From Candidatus Poribacteria bacterium WGA-3G (GTDB lineage Bacteria > Poribacteria > WGA-4E > WGA-3G): a stretch of 50,365 nt of DNA. The DNA lies in assembly GCA_000406005.1 (NCBI GenBank), contig ASZN01000043.1, positions 1 through 50,365 on the forward strand, given 5' to 3'. Both the position numbers and the translations under genes were made by a program. Below are positions 1-8,666 of this stretch, piece after piece; positions within the stretch are counted from its first letter, which is position 1, and each line of letters starts with the position of its first letter. The notes under the pieces are model-generated. The model had not been told where the DNA came from, made no database searches, and saw nothing but the letters and a program-made list of their open reading frames with translations.

Positions 1-280
1 TGAAGTCTTCAAGTTTTCCGCGTAGGATCCGGTTCGGTTAGGAAACCGAACCTACCGGGTTTGGGAGCGGGACGGAATTTAAGAGGTTTTTGAAGTCTGC
101 AAGGTTTTCGCGTAGGATCCGGTTCGGTTAGGAAACCGAACCTACCGGGCTGGGGACCGAGGCGGGATTTAAGAGGGTTCTGAAGTTTTCAAGTTTTCCG
201 CGTCAAATCCGGTTCGGTTGGGAAATCGAATCTACCGGGCCTGGATAAAATCCGGTTCGGTTGGGAAACCGAACCTACCG
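1..280. repeat. 90-bp tandem repeats carrying a perfect palindrome
   Basis: Three units start at 1, 91 and 181, an exact 90-base period. Each begins TGAAGT and carries a hairpin. The hairpin is GGTTCGGTT / AACCGAACC with a 4-base AGGA loop at 31-52 and 121-142. It is degenerate at 211-232, and a fourth copy without the rest of the unit lies at 253-274. Each hairpin is followed by a TACCGGG box. No coding region is seen in 1-347. The element looks like a dispersed extragenic palindrome amplified locally; unit 1 is cut by the window edge. Confidence 0.85.
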
Positions 281-356
281 GGGTTTGGTTGCTCGGTGCG
301 TTTAATGCGATATAAACTTTTAGAAATGGTATTACAGATAAGGAGATTTGCCTATT

Positions 357-1178
357 ATGCAATATGGGACACTCGGTAAAACAGGACTCAGCGTATCAGA
401 AGTCGGATACGGCGGGGGTAGGGTCCGCCCAGAACACGACGCAGCATCGCTTGTCAAGATGCTGCACTACGCAATGGACTGCGGACTTAACTTTCTTGAC
501 ACGGCTCCGAATTACGGCGGCGGTTATAGCGAAACTGTCATCGGTAAAGCGATCGCTGACCGTAGAGCGTCGTGTATCGTCGCTACGAAGACGGAAGCGT
601 ACGACCCAGACGGTATCCGGGCAGATGTAGCGGGCAGCCTCCAACGCCTCGGCACAGATTACATCGATGTCCTGCAATTCCACGGCGGATGGTTCTATAC
701 CGAAGAAACCGATCAGATATTGAATCACGGGGGATTAGAGACGTATCTAAGGCTAAAAGCGGATGGCATAGTTCGGTTTATCGGATTTTCTGCGGACGGC
801 CCCTCTGGTGGCGCCGAACGGCTAATTGCAACAGGTGCGTTTGATATGATACAGACCCACTATAACCTGATGTATCAGAGCACCTGTGACGCTTTCGGCA
901 GACGCGGCATCATCCCTGACGCTGTTGCGCAAGAGATGGGTATCGTGCTGATGCGTTCTACCACCAGCAACGCCTTCCAGAACCTCATGAAGCACTGCTT
1001 TCCGAATGAAATGGCGGACGTTGATGTAGACAGTTTTTTGCTGAACTACTCCCTCTCAAATCCGATGGTAAATGTCGCGCTGATGAGTTTACAGAGTATG
1101 GATGATGTGGATTGGACAAACGCCGTTTCGGACGATGTTGAGGCAAGATTAGACCTGCGATCCATCCACGGTAGGTAA
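357..1178 (+). CDS. aldo/keto reductase family oxidoreductase
   Basis: A 274-residue protein of the aldo/keto reductase superfamily, NAD(P)H-dependent enzymes with a TIM-barrel fold that reduce carbonyls to alcohols. The catalytic tetrad can be read directly: Asp48 and Tyr53 in LDTAPNYGGG, Lys78 in VATKTE and His109 in LQFHGG. The motif RLGTDYIDVLQFH is typical of the superfamily. An ATG at 357 is preferred over an in-frame TTG at 348, because AGGAG at 341-345 is only 2 bases from the TTG but 11 from the ATG, and the ATG gives the usual start MQYGTLGKTG. The C-terminal cofactor half is short compared with 310-330-residue members. The substrate cannot be predicted. It is convergent with the dipeptidase gene. 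Confidence 0.9.
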   Translation: MQYGTLGKTGLSVSEVGYGGGRVRPEHDAASLVKMLHYAMDCGLNFLDTAPNYGGGYSETVIGKAIADRRASCIVATKTEAYDPDGIRADVAGSLQRLGTDYIDVLQFHGGWFYTEETDQILNHGGLETYLRLKADGIVRFIGFSADGPSGGAERLIATGAFDMIQTHYNLMYQSTCDAFGRRGIIPDAVAQEMGIVLMRSTTSNAFQNLMKHCFPNEMADVDVDSFLLNYSLSNPMVNVALMSLQSMDDVDWTNAVSDDVEARLDLRSIHGR

Positions 1179-1197
1179 TCAGATCCAAACAGATGCT

Positions 1198-2271
1198 TTA
1201 ACCGCATGCTGCCTCGAAGACGCGTAGGTGGTTCTCACCGAGCACCTTTCGTATGTCGGCATCGGAATAACCGCGTTCGCTTAACCCTTCCGCTATTTTG
1301 ATGAACTCACTGGCATCTTTAAGTAAATCTCCGCCGCCGTCAAAGTCTGAACCGATACCGACATGGTCGATGCCGGCGATGTCAATGGCGTAAGCGATGT
1401 GGTTGAGTAGCTGCGCCAACGGCGGCATTTTCTGCCAACCGTCTATGGTGAGAAACCCCGGAACGAAAGTGATGCCGACAACACCGCCGTTAACCGATAA
1501 CGCTTTCAGTTGTTCATTACTTAGGTTCCGTGAGTGACGACACAAAGTCTTGCAATTGCTATGCGACGCGATGACTGGACTGTCCGAGATCTCCAGAACA
1601 TCCCAAAACCCACGCTCACTGATATGTGAAACATCGACTAACATTCCGAGACGGTTCATCTCTTTGACTAACGCCATACCGAACCGAGTCAAGCCGCCGC
1701 CCATATCCTCTTCATCGTTCCCTGTTGATACCCACGTGTTCAGGTTATGCGTCAAGCCGATGGATCGGACACCGAGCAGATAGAGCGAGCGTAAAATATT
1801 CAGGCTCCGTTCAACGGCTTCACTATTTTCGATCACAAGGATTGCTGCGAGTTTACCAGACGCTTTCGCTTCAAGGATATCACTTGCTTTGCGGGCGATG
1901 CATAAGTCGTCAGCGTTCGCTGTCACCTCTTCGTTGAACCAACCAAAAGCGTCCAATGCATAAGCGAGGTGGTTCTTCCATGCCCGCGTCACATCGACGG
2001 CAAAGAACGCAGCGTCAATTCCGCCTTGTCGCATCTTCGGGATGTTGAGTTGGATACCGATAGCTTCCTCTTCAGGGGGTACGCGACCGCGAAGATAGGC
2101 GATAGTACCAACAGGATCCATCGGGTTTTGAACATTTTCATCAGCAATACTCACGTTGCCTCGACGAATGTGTGCGACAATAGCATCATTGTGCGAATCA
2201 ATCACGAGTGCCTGCTTGTGCAGTTCTAAGATCCGCTCATCTATTTGTGTCTCTCTGTTTTTTTGTTCCAT
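1198..2271 (-). CDS. membrane dipeptidase, peptidase M19 family
   Basis: A zinc-dependent dipeptidase of the renal dipeptidase (M19) family, which hydrolyses dipeptides and related amides. Metal and active-site signatures are present: the H-x-D motif in VIDSHNDAIV near the N-terminus, the metal-bridging Glu in LVIENSEAVE, VDVSHISERGFWD followed by ASHSNC, and GIGSDFDGGG near the C-terminus. An upstream ATG at 2322 would add 17 residues. ATG 2271 is preferred because GAGGA lies immediately before it, whereas 2322 has no ribosome-binding site. No signal peptide is seen, so a cytoplasmic location is inferred. It lies just downstream of the propeller gene in the same orientation and is probably co-transcribed with it. 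Confidence 0.9.
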   Translation of the reverse strand: MEQKNRETQIDERILELHKQALVIDSHNDAIVAHIRRGNVSIADENVQNPMDPVGTIAYLRGRVPPEEEAIGIQLNIPKMRQGGIDAAFFAVDVTRAWKNHLAYALDAFGWFNEEVTANADDLCIARKASDILEAKASGKLAAILVIENSEAVERSLNILRSLYLLGVRSIGLTHNLNTWVSTGNDEEDMGGGLTRFGMALVKEMNRLGMLVDVSHISERGFWDVLEISDSPVIASHSNCKTLCRHSRNLSNEQLKALSVNGGVVGITFVPGFLTIDGWQKMPPLAQLLNHIAYAIDIAGIDHVGIGSDFDGGGDLLKDASEFIKIAEGLSERGYSDADIRKVLGENHLRVFEAACG

Positions 2272-2325
2272 AGTCCTCAAATTTAATCCGTTAGGGTTGT
2301 ATCGTTCGGCTACATTGGTCATAAG

Positions 2326-3483
2326 TTAATTTGACGATGGTAACTCGACGAGATAAATCTGTCGGGAACCGTCATGAACCGAGTCAAAGGTTACTGTCTT
2401 TCCGTCTGGTGCCCAACGCGGATGTAAATCACATCGGATGTCTCCAGTGAATTGTTCGTCATGATGGAATTCGCCGAAGACAATTTTTCTGTTTTCAGCG
2501 ATATTATAGACCATCAGTTCTGCGAATCGTTCGGGACCTCGTGGGTACGTATCGCACAATAGCCACTCTCGATTCGGTGAAAATGAGGCGTGTCCGTCGT
2601 TCGGCAAGACACCGCGACCGATAGGTTTGAAGTCGCGCCTGCCGTCCGTGAATTCGATAAATCCCATCTCGTCAATGATATCTGAAGACACCAGAATCCG
2701 TGTCGGTGTTCGCCAATCAAAATGTGAGACGCGATGACCGAACGGGATTTGCATCTCCAAATCAGAGCCATCAGGATTCACTGTCCAGAGCGAGGTATAA
2801 AACCCTTTTTCCTGACGGACTCGGCAAAAAAATAGGAGCCGCGTGCCGTCGGTATTAAAGAGAACATGGTTGAACCATGTCCGTTTTCCGATCACCCGCG
2901 CATCATTACTCATTCGTATGACATCTGCGATAGAGAGCACGAGTTCAGAACTTCCATTTTGTAAGTTGAGTCGGTATAACCCGTCTCCCTCCGGTTGCGT
3001 TTCTATGTTATTGCGTTCGCTGTCTGTCGCGTACCCGACAACGGCACGACAATGCGCCATCCGTGCATAGTTTAGTCCCATCGCGATCGGTGCGGTCGGC
3101 GATACGGCAGCGATTGCACCTTGGATTGTACGAGCGGTTCCGGTTGACGGATTGATGGCGCGTGATACCAGTTTACCATCTTCCCAATCGTTAAATGTGA
3201 ATTCACTGCTAACTTTATTTTTGTCATCTACTGTTGTGCCATCAATCCAGTGCATCATGCTGCCTTGCTGAAGGTTAAAAGCGTTGGTTTTGGCATATCG
3301 GATAAACTGATGCGTTTCACGATCAATGAGTCCGACGTTTGCCACATCCTCTGGTAATGGACGGTGTGTGTGGAAATCCGTCTCTAATGCGAGGTGATAA
3401 CGCGTTGTCCGATCCCACGGATTAATGCCGTAGTACCCGAAGAAATGATGCTTTGGAAGTGTTGACAATTTTTGTATATCCAT
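2326..3483 (-). CDS. TolB-like / oligogalacturonate-lyase-like beta-propeller protein
   Basis: A 385-residue protein built of repeated propeller blades. Examples are ASFSPNREWLLCDTYP, HPRWAPDGKTVTFDS and HVLFNTDGTRLLFF, where SP(D/N)G-type turns are followed by a beta strand and a short dipeptide. The opening HHFFGYYGINPWD and the C-terminal HPRWAPDGKTVTFDSVHDG resemble proteins annotated as oligogalacturonate lyase (PL22-like) or TolB-like. No signal peptide is visible, so it is likely cytoplasmic. Whether it is a lyase, another sugar-acid enzyme or a non-enzymatic propeller cannot be told; the metal-binding His set of PL22 was not mapped residue by residue. It is the first gene of a likely two-gene unit with the dipeptidase. 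Confidence 0.75.
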   Translation of the reverse strand: MDIQKLSTLPKHHFFGYYGINPWDRTTRYHLALETDFHTHRPLPEDVANVGLIDRETHQFIRYAKTNAFNLQQGSMMHWIDGTTVDDKNKVSSEFTFNDWEDGKLVSRAINPSTGTARTIQGAIAAVSPTAPIAMGLNYARMAHCRAVVGYATDSERNNIETQPEGDGLYRLNLQNGSSELVLSIADVIRMSNDARVIGKRTWFNHVLFNTDGTRLLFFCRVRQEKGFYTSLWTVNPDGSDLEMQIPFGHRVSHFDWRTPTRILVSSDIIDEMGFIEFTDGRRDFKPIGRGVLPNDGHASFSPNREWLLCDTYPRGPERFAELMVYNIAENRKIVFGEFHHDEQFTGDIRCDLHPRWAPDGKTVTFDSVHDGSRQIYLVELPSSN

Positions 3484-3637
3484 GTATATTATCCCAGCCG
3501 AATCTACCGAGCGTCGTCCATAAGAAGTTGGAGACTTATTATGATGTTTTTTTTTCGGCGAATTTTGAAACCTAAACCTAAGTTATATCGTTTTCTGATA
3601 TAGTTAACATTCCAAGGAAAGTGAGTGGTTCTCCTGA

Positions 3638-4456
3638 ATGAAATCTGACACCTCCCAGAATATAGCGCGCGACAAGCCTTCTTATTTTTTTAACGACAAG
3701 CAGCTCGGACGATACAAAAAAATGCAATTTGCAGTAAGAACGGATACAGGTAAGATCCGCGATAGGAACGAAGACCTATACTATTTCGATGCGCAGCTCC
3801 AGTTGTTTGCGATCGCTGATGGTATGAGCGGACACGAACACGGTGATGTCGCGAGCCGCATTGCTCTTGAAGTTATTCAGGAGTGGGTAGAAACTGATGC
3901 CTCTCCACAGATTGATTTGGGACCTATGAAAAGGCTTAACGTTCTACGCGATCTCGCGATGGAAGCGAATCAGCGGATTTATACCTCTGTCGAGAGCCGA
4001 AACACAGGTCGCAGAATGGGGACCACCCTCACAGCCGGTTTCATTACTTTTAGTTACCTCGCCTACGTTCACGTGGGTGATAGCAGGCTCTATGTGCTAC
4101 GTGATGAGAGACTGACCCAGATAACAACAGACGACTCCGTCGTTCAAAAAATGGTCGAAAAAGGTGAAATAACGCCTGAAGAGGGACGTGTCCATGAGAA
4201 ACGGAACATTATCACACAAGCGATCGGCTTGAAACCGACAGTCACTGTTAGTGCGGATGCATACCCACTTGTTCCCGGAGACATTGTCCTCGCCTGTACC
4301 GACGGTTTGCACGACCTAATTATTGACGATAACGAGATTGCTGACATTATATTGGCGGCTTCAGATCTCGAAGAAGCGTCTGAGAATCTCGTGAACAAAG
4401 CACTCGATTATGGCGGCACCGATAACGTTACTGCCTTGCTTGTTGCTGTTGACTAA
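3638..4456 (+). CDS. PP2C-family serine/threonine protein phosphatase (Stp1/PrpC type)
   Basis: A soluble metal-dependent protein phosphatase of the bacterial Stp1/PrpC type. The conserved motifs appear in order: TDTGKIRDRNED, AIADGMSGHEHGD with a metal-ligand Asp-Gly pair, MGTTLTAGF, AYVHVGDSRLYVLRD, CTDGLHDLI, and the C-terminal GGTDNVTALLVAVD. The core begins near residue 29, so an internal ATG at 3722 (MQFAVRTDTGK) would give the usual family length. Neither start has a good ribosome-binding site, and the 28-residue N-terminal extension may not be translated. No partner Ser/Thr kinase gene is adjacent, although such pairs are common. The gene is convergent with rsfS. Confidence 0.9.
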   Translation: MKSDTSQNIARDKPSYFFNDKQLGRYKKMQFAVRTDTGKIRDRNEDLYYFDAQLQLFAIADGMSGHEHGDVASRIALEVIQEWVETDASPQIDLGPMKRLNVLRDLAMEANQRIYTSVESRNTGRRMGTTLTAGFITFSYLAYVHVGDSRLYVLRDERLTQITTDDSVVQKMVEKGEITPEEGRVHEKRNIITQAIGLKPTVTVSADAYPLVPGDIVLACTDGLHDLIIDDNEIADIILAASDLEEASENLVNKALDYGGTDNVTALLVAVD

Positions 4457-4520
4457 TCTACCTGCGCTTATTTCTCCGTTTGTCAATTGTCCTCACCGGA
4501 TCGATAATCCCGGATACACA

Positions 4521-4976
4521 CTACATATCCGGCTTTCGCTCTGTCTGTTCTCCAAAGACCAAGGTACTATCTGGGTCTAATTCCTCTTCGAGTGTTTCTA
4601 CATGCGCCGGCATTGTGAGTTCTGGCAGTTCAATCTGTTCGGCTTCAGCCCATAGGCGTTCAAGGTTATAATACGCGCGTCTTTCGGAAAGAAAGATGTG
4701 GACGACAAAATCGACGTAGTCTAACAGTATCCAATCCGCCTTACGTTCACCCTCCTGATGCCACGGTTTCTGGGACCAGTTGTTTTCAAGTTCTTCAAGA
4801 ACGGCTTGTGAAATACCTTCTATCTGAATATCGGAGGTACCGCTGAAGATAGCAAAAAAGTCTGTGAAGCCGTCGAGTTCACGTAAATCGAGAATAACGC
4901 CATCTTGGGCGCGGCGACCTATTGCTGCCGAGGCTGCTGCCTTCACCATATCTAATGTATTCTTTTCTATTCCCAT
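4521..4976 (-). CDS. rsfS: ribosomal silencing factor RsfS (Iojap family)
   Basis: A 151-residue protein of the RsfS/Iojap/YbeB family. These bind ribosomal protein uL14 and block subunit joining in starvation. Family hallmarks are the DLRELDGFTDFFAIFSGTSD block (compare DM..l....D.fvi.sg.s in the family) and LLDYVDFVVHIFLSERRAYYNLERLW. The C-terminus from about residue 115 is an acidic tail (ETLEEELDPDS) longer than usual. AGGA upstream of ATG 4976 supports the start. It is the last gene of a yacG-yqeK-rsfS run, close to nadD; the nadD/yqeK/rsfS association is widespread in bacteria. Confidence 0.93.
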   Translation of the reverse strand: MGIEKNTLDMVKAAASAAIGRRAQDGVILDLRELDGFTDFFAIFSGTSDIQIEGISQAVLEELENNWSQKPWHQEGERKADWILLDYVDFVVHIFLSERRAYYNLERLWAEAEQIELPELTMPAHVETLEEELDPDSTLVFGEQTERKPDM

Positions 4977-4988
4977 TATAAAGTTCCT

Positions 4989-5591
4989 TTAGTTCTCAAC
5001 ATACGCCAACGTACTGTTGTAGGTATGAAGTGTATTTGGATGGATCATCACACCTTTTTTTAGGAGATGCTCAATCTTCGCGTGAGCGACATGATGTACC
5101 GCGCGCGCTAAATCGGTGTATGCGAATTTCCGTACTAAATCGACTGTCTTATGTGTCCGTCCGGGTTCTGCAAAGTCTGCTATATATAAGATTTGTGAAA
5201 TAACACCCATAGATGGGTGCCCGGTTGTATGGTTCCGAACTGCTTCGAGTATCTCCAGCTCGGTTACCGCGAATTTTTCAATAGCCAATTTTACACCGAC
5301 GAGTGGGTGCAGAAGAGACGGATTCATCTTTTCAATCGGGTCCAAGTGAATTTCATAGCAGCGTACTGCGTCGTATAACTCTTTAGCGTTCATCCATTTT
5401 GCGCTGTCATGTAGAAGTGCAGCGAGACTTGTCTGCCAAGTGTCTGCTTTGTGCGTATAAGCCAAATCAACCGCCATCTCTTGTACGGAGAGCACATGCT
5501 GCAGACGTTTCGCACTCAACTTATCTGAAAGATACTGCTGGATTTCAATCGACTTCGGGTGTGCCCGGAGTTCTGCGAGTGTAGTGTCCAT
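4989..5591 (-). CDS. yqeK: HD-domain phosphohydrolase, YqeK family (symmetrical Ap4A hydrolase-like)
   Basis: An HD-superfamily metal phosphohydrolase. In the YqeK family the known activity is symmetrical cleavage of diadenosine tetraphosphate to two ADP. Visible elements are KRLQHVLSVQEMAVDLA, where the first metal-binding His lies, the signature LAALLHDSAKW with the HD pair, NPSLLHPLVG, VRNHTTGHPSM and ILYIADFAEPGR with a further Asp. The open frame extends upstream. ATG 5624 would add 11 residues and overlap the end of yacG by 14 bases, while a TTG at 5636 is unlikely. ATG 5591 gives the length closest to the family, but no clear ribosome-binding site decides. It lies between yacG and rsfS in one transcription unit. 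Confidence 0.87.
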   Translation of the reverse strand: MDTTLAELRAHPKSIEIQQYLSDKLSAKRLQHVLSVQEMAVDLAYTHKADTWQTSLAALLHDSAKWMNAKELYDAVRCYEIHLDPIEKMNPSLLHPLVGVKLAIEKFAVTELEILEAVRNHTTGHPSMGVISQILYIADFAEPGRTHKTVDLVRKFAYTDLARAVHHVAHAKIEHLLKKGVMIHPNTLHTYNSTLAYVEN

Positions 5592-5610
5592 CGGGTTTTC
5601 GTCTATTTCG

Positions 5611-5862
5611 TTAGTTCCTCTCATCGTCAATGTCAACGCCTAATTTTGCCAATTCCACAAGGAGTTCCCGTTCGGTTTCAGACAAAATCGTGTCTGGTAA
5701 CGCTGCACGAATAGCATATTCTTCATTGATCCATTTTGAAAGGTCTGTCGCTTTGCACCGCGCACTGCAGAACGGGAAATTTTTCGGTAGAGGGGTCCCG
5801 TCTTCCCATACAAAATCATAAATTGTTCCGCACATACTGCATGTATGTTTCACGATTTTCAT
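5611..5862 (-). CDS. yacG: YacG-family zinc-ribbon protein (DNA gyrase inhibitor family)
   Basis: An 83-residue protein with the treble-clef-like zinc motif of the YacG/DUF329 family: Cys8 and Cys11 in CSMCG, then Cys32 and Cys36 in FCSARCKATDLSKWINEEYAI. The phrase FCS.RC...DL..W....Y is diagnostic. E. coli YacG binds GyrB and inhibits gyrase; whether this homologue does is unknown. The C-terminal roughly 35 residues (SETERELLVELAKLGVDIDD) are predicted helical and extend beyond the short E. coli form. GAGG directly upstream of ATG 5862 supports the start. It heads the yqeK-rsfS unit. Confidence 0.85.
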   Translation of the reverse strand: MKIVKHTCSMCGTIYDFVWEDGTPLPKNFPFCSARCKATDLSKWINEEYAIRAALPDTILSETERELLVELAKLGVDIDDERN

Positions 5863-5912
5863 GACCTCATTTTCGGATTTTGGGTTTCGATTTTTAAACG
5901 CGTTTTTTTAAA

Positions 5913-6512
5913 TTATTGATACAACCGATGCCGATGAATATAATTTTCGACAGTTTCTGGCACGAGGTACCGAATTGAAAGACGCTTCCGAACGCGTTCA
6001 CGAATCGCTGTTGCGGATATATCCACACCGGTTACAGGGAAGGTCGTGACCCGTTTTCGGACTTCCAGTGGTACTCGGTTTAAAGTATAATTTGGACGTG
6101 TTGTCGCTATCATAATACACCGTGCTAAGACCTCATCAAAGTTCCTCCAGACTTTATACTCGATGAGTGAATCCGCCCCGATGATCCATGCCAGTTCGGT
6201 TGTTTCTCCATAAAGTTTCTGCAGTGCTTTTAGCGTCTCAGCGGTATAAGACGGTCCGGCGCGCTCCAATTCTATCCGAGACACCTCAAAGTATGGATTC
6301 CCAATGATCGCCAAGAGTGCCATCTGATACCGATGTTCCGGTTCAATAATATCGGTATCTGCGACTTTATGTGGAGGTCTGGCGGAAGGGATAAACAATA
6401 TTTTATCGTAGCCTAATCCTACGCGGACCTGTTCAGCACTCAGTAGGTGTGCGTAGTGGATCGGGTTGAATGTTCCGCCCATCACAGCAATTCTTCGGGT
6501 TGTATGTAGCAT
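5913..6512 (-). CDS. nadD: nicotinate-nucleotide adenylyltransferase
   Basis: A 199-residue nucleotidyltransferase of the NadD family, which joins nicotinate mononucleotide and ATP to form deamido-NAD in NAD biosynthesis. The N-terminal signature GGTFNPIHYAHLLSAEQ contains the (T/H)xGH-like site, here HYAH, so the usual Gly is replaced by Ala. IPSARPPHK lies in the substrate loop, WIIGADSL in the core, and the C-terminal ISATAIRERV matches the ISST.IR motif. Length and order are normal. The gene is close to yacG-yqeK-rsfS, the common nadD neighbourhood. The 115 bases upstream hold no clear further gene. Confidence 0.93.
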   Translation of the reverse strand: MLHTTRRIAVMGGTFNPIHYAHLLSAEQVRVGLGYDKILFIPSARPPHKVADTDIIEPEHRYQMALLAIIGNPYFEVSRIELERAGPSYTAETLKALQKLYGETTELAWIIGADSLIEYKVWRNFDEVLARCIMIATTRPNYTLNRVPLEVRKRVTTFPVTGVDISATAIRERVRKRLSIRYLVPETVENYIHRHRLYQ

Positions 6513-6627
6513 CAGAATTTCGGAGTGTTCAGTGGATGCGAACTCGATAGTGATACCTTGTATCCGCCTGTGCAGTTTAAAGTATACGGGTTTACACGAG
6601 AAAAGTCAACAGAAAAATCTGGAGGCG

Positions 6628-7395
6628 CTAACGTCCGTGGACGCGTGCCTTGTAGTCGTCATAGCTTCGCTCAATCTGCTTTGCCGATTCTTCGGTGCCG
6701 AGAAAATGCGAGCTTGTCAACACGACAGGCGGTTGTCCGCGTTCTGTCAGCAGCTCGGCAACACGGCATTTAATCGCATTGACAATCGACAGTGTACCGA
6801 TGCTGGACGTAGGTCCTACAGGATATGCCAAATTCGGGATATCTATGACCGCATCACCCGGCGGATTACAGTTGTCGATTGTTAAGTCGGCAATTTCAAA
6901 AAGCCGTTTTCCAGAATCGTGTTTTGAGGCAGATGAACGACTGTGTGCGATGGAACTGACTGCGATGACAGGCAATCCATTTTCTTTTGCACCCATTGCC
7001 ATCTCTATAGGCAGGATGTTGGTCCCGGAATTAGAGAATACAATCATACAGTCGTGAGCCTCGAAGGTAAAATTACGTAAAATAACTTCTGCGTACCCTG
7101 AAATGTTTTCCAAAAAAAGTGCCTGGCGCTGTCCATTACAACCGACAACTTGATTGTGATATGTGACCGCCAATTCCACAATCGGAAAGAAACCGGGAAA
7201 ACTTCCGTAGCGCGGAAACATCTCTTCAACTGCCATTCTGGAATGCCCGGAGCCAAATAGATAAACGAGACCGTCTGCTGCTATTGTCTCGGCGCATATA
7301 TCCGAGGCTTGCGCAATCGCATCGGTTTGTGTTGCTTGAATCTCTTCCAGAATCTCTTGTGCTGTCCGTAGATAACTTAGGTAGGAAATGCTCAT
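6628..7395 (-). CDS. SIS-domain sugar-phosphate isomerase-like protein (UPF0309 type)
   Basis: A 255-residue protein with one SIS (sugar isomerase) domain of the UPF0309 type. Key elements are VYLFGSGHSRMAVEEMFPRYGSF in the N-terminal third, MIVFSNSGTNILPIEMA in the middle, where SNSG is the phosphosugar loop, and VIAVSSIAHSRSSASKHDSGKRL. It would bind a phosphorylated sugar such as an amino-sugar phosphate, but the substrate is unknown. No sugar kinase or transporter is adjacent. No strong ribosome-binding site precedes ATG 7395. The upstream 320 bases contain a palindromic repeat element. Confidence 0.88.
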   Translation of the reverse strand: MSISYLSYLRTAQEILEEIQATQTDAIAQASDICAETIAADGLVYLFGSGHSRMAVEEMFPRYGSFPGFFPIVELAVTYHNQVVGCNGQRQALFLENISGYAEVILRNFTFEAHDCMIVFSNSGTNILPIEMAMGAKENGLPVIAVSSIAHSRSSASKHDSGKRLFEIADLTIDNCNPPGDAVIDIPNLAYPVGPTSSIGTLSIVNAIKCRVAELLTERGQPPVVLTSSHFLGTEESAKQIERSYDDYKARVHGR

Positions 7396-7715
7396 AGTGT
7401 TGTGTCTGTTCTATCCTTAGCTGCTTAGTAAGTGTAATTTATTCAGTCCATATCGCCAAAACATCAATTTCTATTCTATCACAATTCTGACATATTCGCA
7501 ATGCATTTCTGTTAATAGTTGTCCGTACGGTTTTCTGCGAAATAATAGTTGTCCGTACGGTTTTCTGCGAAAACCTTTCAGTTGTCAGTTAATATATTTT
7601 CCTGTGGATTTTAAAGTTTGGAATCTGCTATAATTTCCTTGTATGTTATGGTGTACCTATATATTCCAAAGGGCGCGGCTTGTCTGCCCGAAAAAGAAAA
7701 GGATATTGTCTGTAA
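7396..7715. other. divergent intergenic region between the SIS gene and the aldo/keto reductase
   Basis: This 320-base gap lies between two divergent genes. It holds a tandem 30-base duplication, the palindromic repeat listed separately, and a TATAAT box at 7629-7634 about 80 bases before the plus-strand gene. Only a weak -35 hexamer is recognisable in front of that box. No coding region was found. Confidence 0.5.
7514..7590. repeat. dispersed palindromic repeat, GGTTTTC-TGC-GAAAACC core
   Basis: A 27-base unit starting AATAGTTGTCCGTACGG occurs at 7514-7540 and again at 7544-7570. The second copy is complete and forms GGTTTTC-TGC-GAAAACC (7559-7575), followed by CTTTCAGTTGTCAGTT. The same core with the same flanks recurs inside tlyA (44594-44612) and, inverted, near 48838-48872, so this is a multi-copy family. 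Confidence 0.8.
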
Positions 7716-8666
7716 ATGAAGCACATAAAGATTCCGGGAGTTAGCAAAGATATCTCGCAGTTAATTTTGGGCACTATGTTGCTTTCACCTGTAAAATTCG
7801 ATTATAGCACTGAGATGCTTGACGCATTTTTTGAAGCGGGTGGAAACGCGCTCGACACCGCACACGGTTACGGCGGCGGTGATAGTGAGATGTTAATCGG
7901 TCTCTGGATGCGACAACGCGGAAATCGGGACGAGGTCTACCTGATTGATAAAGGCGGACACCCGCAAGGTAGCGTGCCACGCCCGCGTCTCTCGCCTGAA
8001 GAACTAAAAGCCGATCTTGATGAAAGCATTACACGACTTCGTACCGACTCTATTGACCTCTATATGCTCCATCGCGATGATCCTATAATTCCGGTCAGCA
8101 CTATTATTGATTATCTGAACACAGAAATCGGTGCAGGACGTATCAGAGCTATCGCTGCGTCTAACTGGCAACCGCAGCGTATTATTGAGGCGAACACGTA
8201 TGCTGAGGAAAACGGATTGGCGGGGTTTGTCTCTTGCAGCAACAATATTAGTCTCGCCGTGCCGATGGAACCGATGTGGGGTGGGTGTGTCTGCGTGGAC
8301 GATGCCGCACGCGCATGGCACAGAGAGAGCCAGTTTCCTTTGATGCCGTGGTCTTCTCAAGCACGCGGTTTCTTTAGTGGCGCATTTACACCGGAGAACC
8401 GTGAAAACAGAGATATGGTGCGTGTCTATTATAATGATGAAAACTTTGAAAGACTTGAACGCGCAAAGCAGTTAAGCGAGAAATATGGGTATTCCGCGAT
8501 TCAGGTCTCCCTCGCGTATTGTTTGCATATTCCATTTCCAGTTTTCCCTGTTATCGGACCTGTAACTTTAGACGAATTGGATTCCTCCCTCAGGGCGAGA
8601 ACGCTTGAACTCTCCGAGGCTGAGGTAGCGTGGCTCAACTTAGAAACGGGCGGTAATCCGCTATGA
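7716..8666 (+). CDS. aldo/keto reductase family oxidoreductase
   Basis: A 316-residue aldo/keto reductase. The tetrad is visible: Asp47 and Tyr52 in ALDTAHGYGGGDSE, Lys79 in LIDKGGH and His119 in LYMLHRDD. Further superfamily features are RLRTDSIDLYMLHRDDP, IRAIAASNWQPQRI, the C-terminal cofactor region with PWSSQARGFFSG, and a final FPVFPVIGPVTLDELDSSL resembling the NADP-binding IPGx segment. Length is normal and no signal peptide is present. Its TGA stop (8664-8666) overlaps the ATG of the following gene (8663), so the two are probably translationally coupled. It is unlike the reductase at 357-1178 outside the shared motifs. Confidence 0.92.
   Translation: MKHIKIPGVSKDISQLILGTMLLSPVKFDYSTEMLDAFFEAGGNALDTAHGYGGGDSEMLIGLWMRQRGNRDEVYLIDKGGHPQGSVPRPRLSPEELKADLDESITRLRTDSIDLYMLHRDDPIIPVSTIIDYLNTEIGAGRIRAIAASNWQPQRIIEANTYAEENGLAGFVSCSNNISLAVPMEPMWGGCVCVDDAARAWHRESQFPLMPWSSQARGFFSGAFTPENRENRDMVRVYYNDENFERLERAKQLSEKYGYSAIQVSLAYCLHIPFPVFPVIGPVTLDELDSSLRARTLELSEAEVAWLNLETGGNPL

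Noticed and set aside
1..280. CRISPR array
   Set aside because: The 90-base units are similar throughout, with no unique spacers and no cas genes.
7514..7590. CRISPR array
   Set aside because: Only two units, almost no spacer, and the unit is itself a dispersed palindrome.
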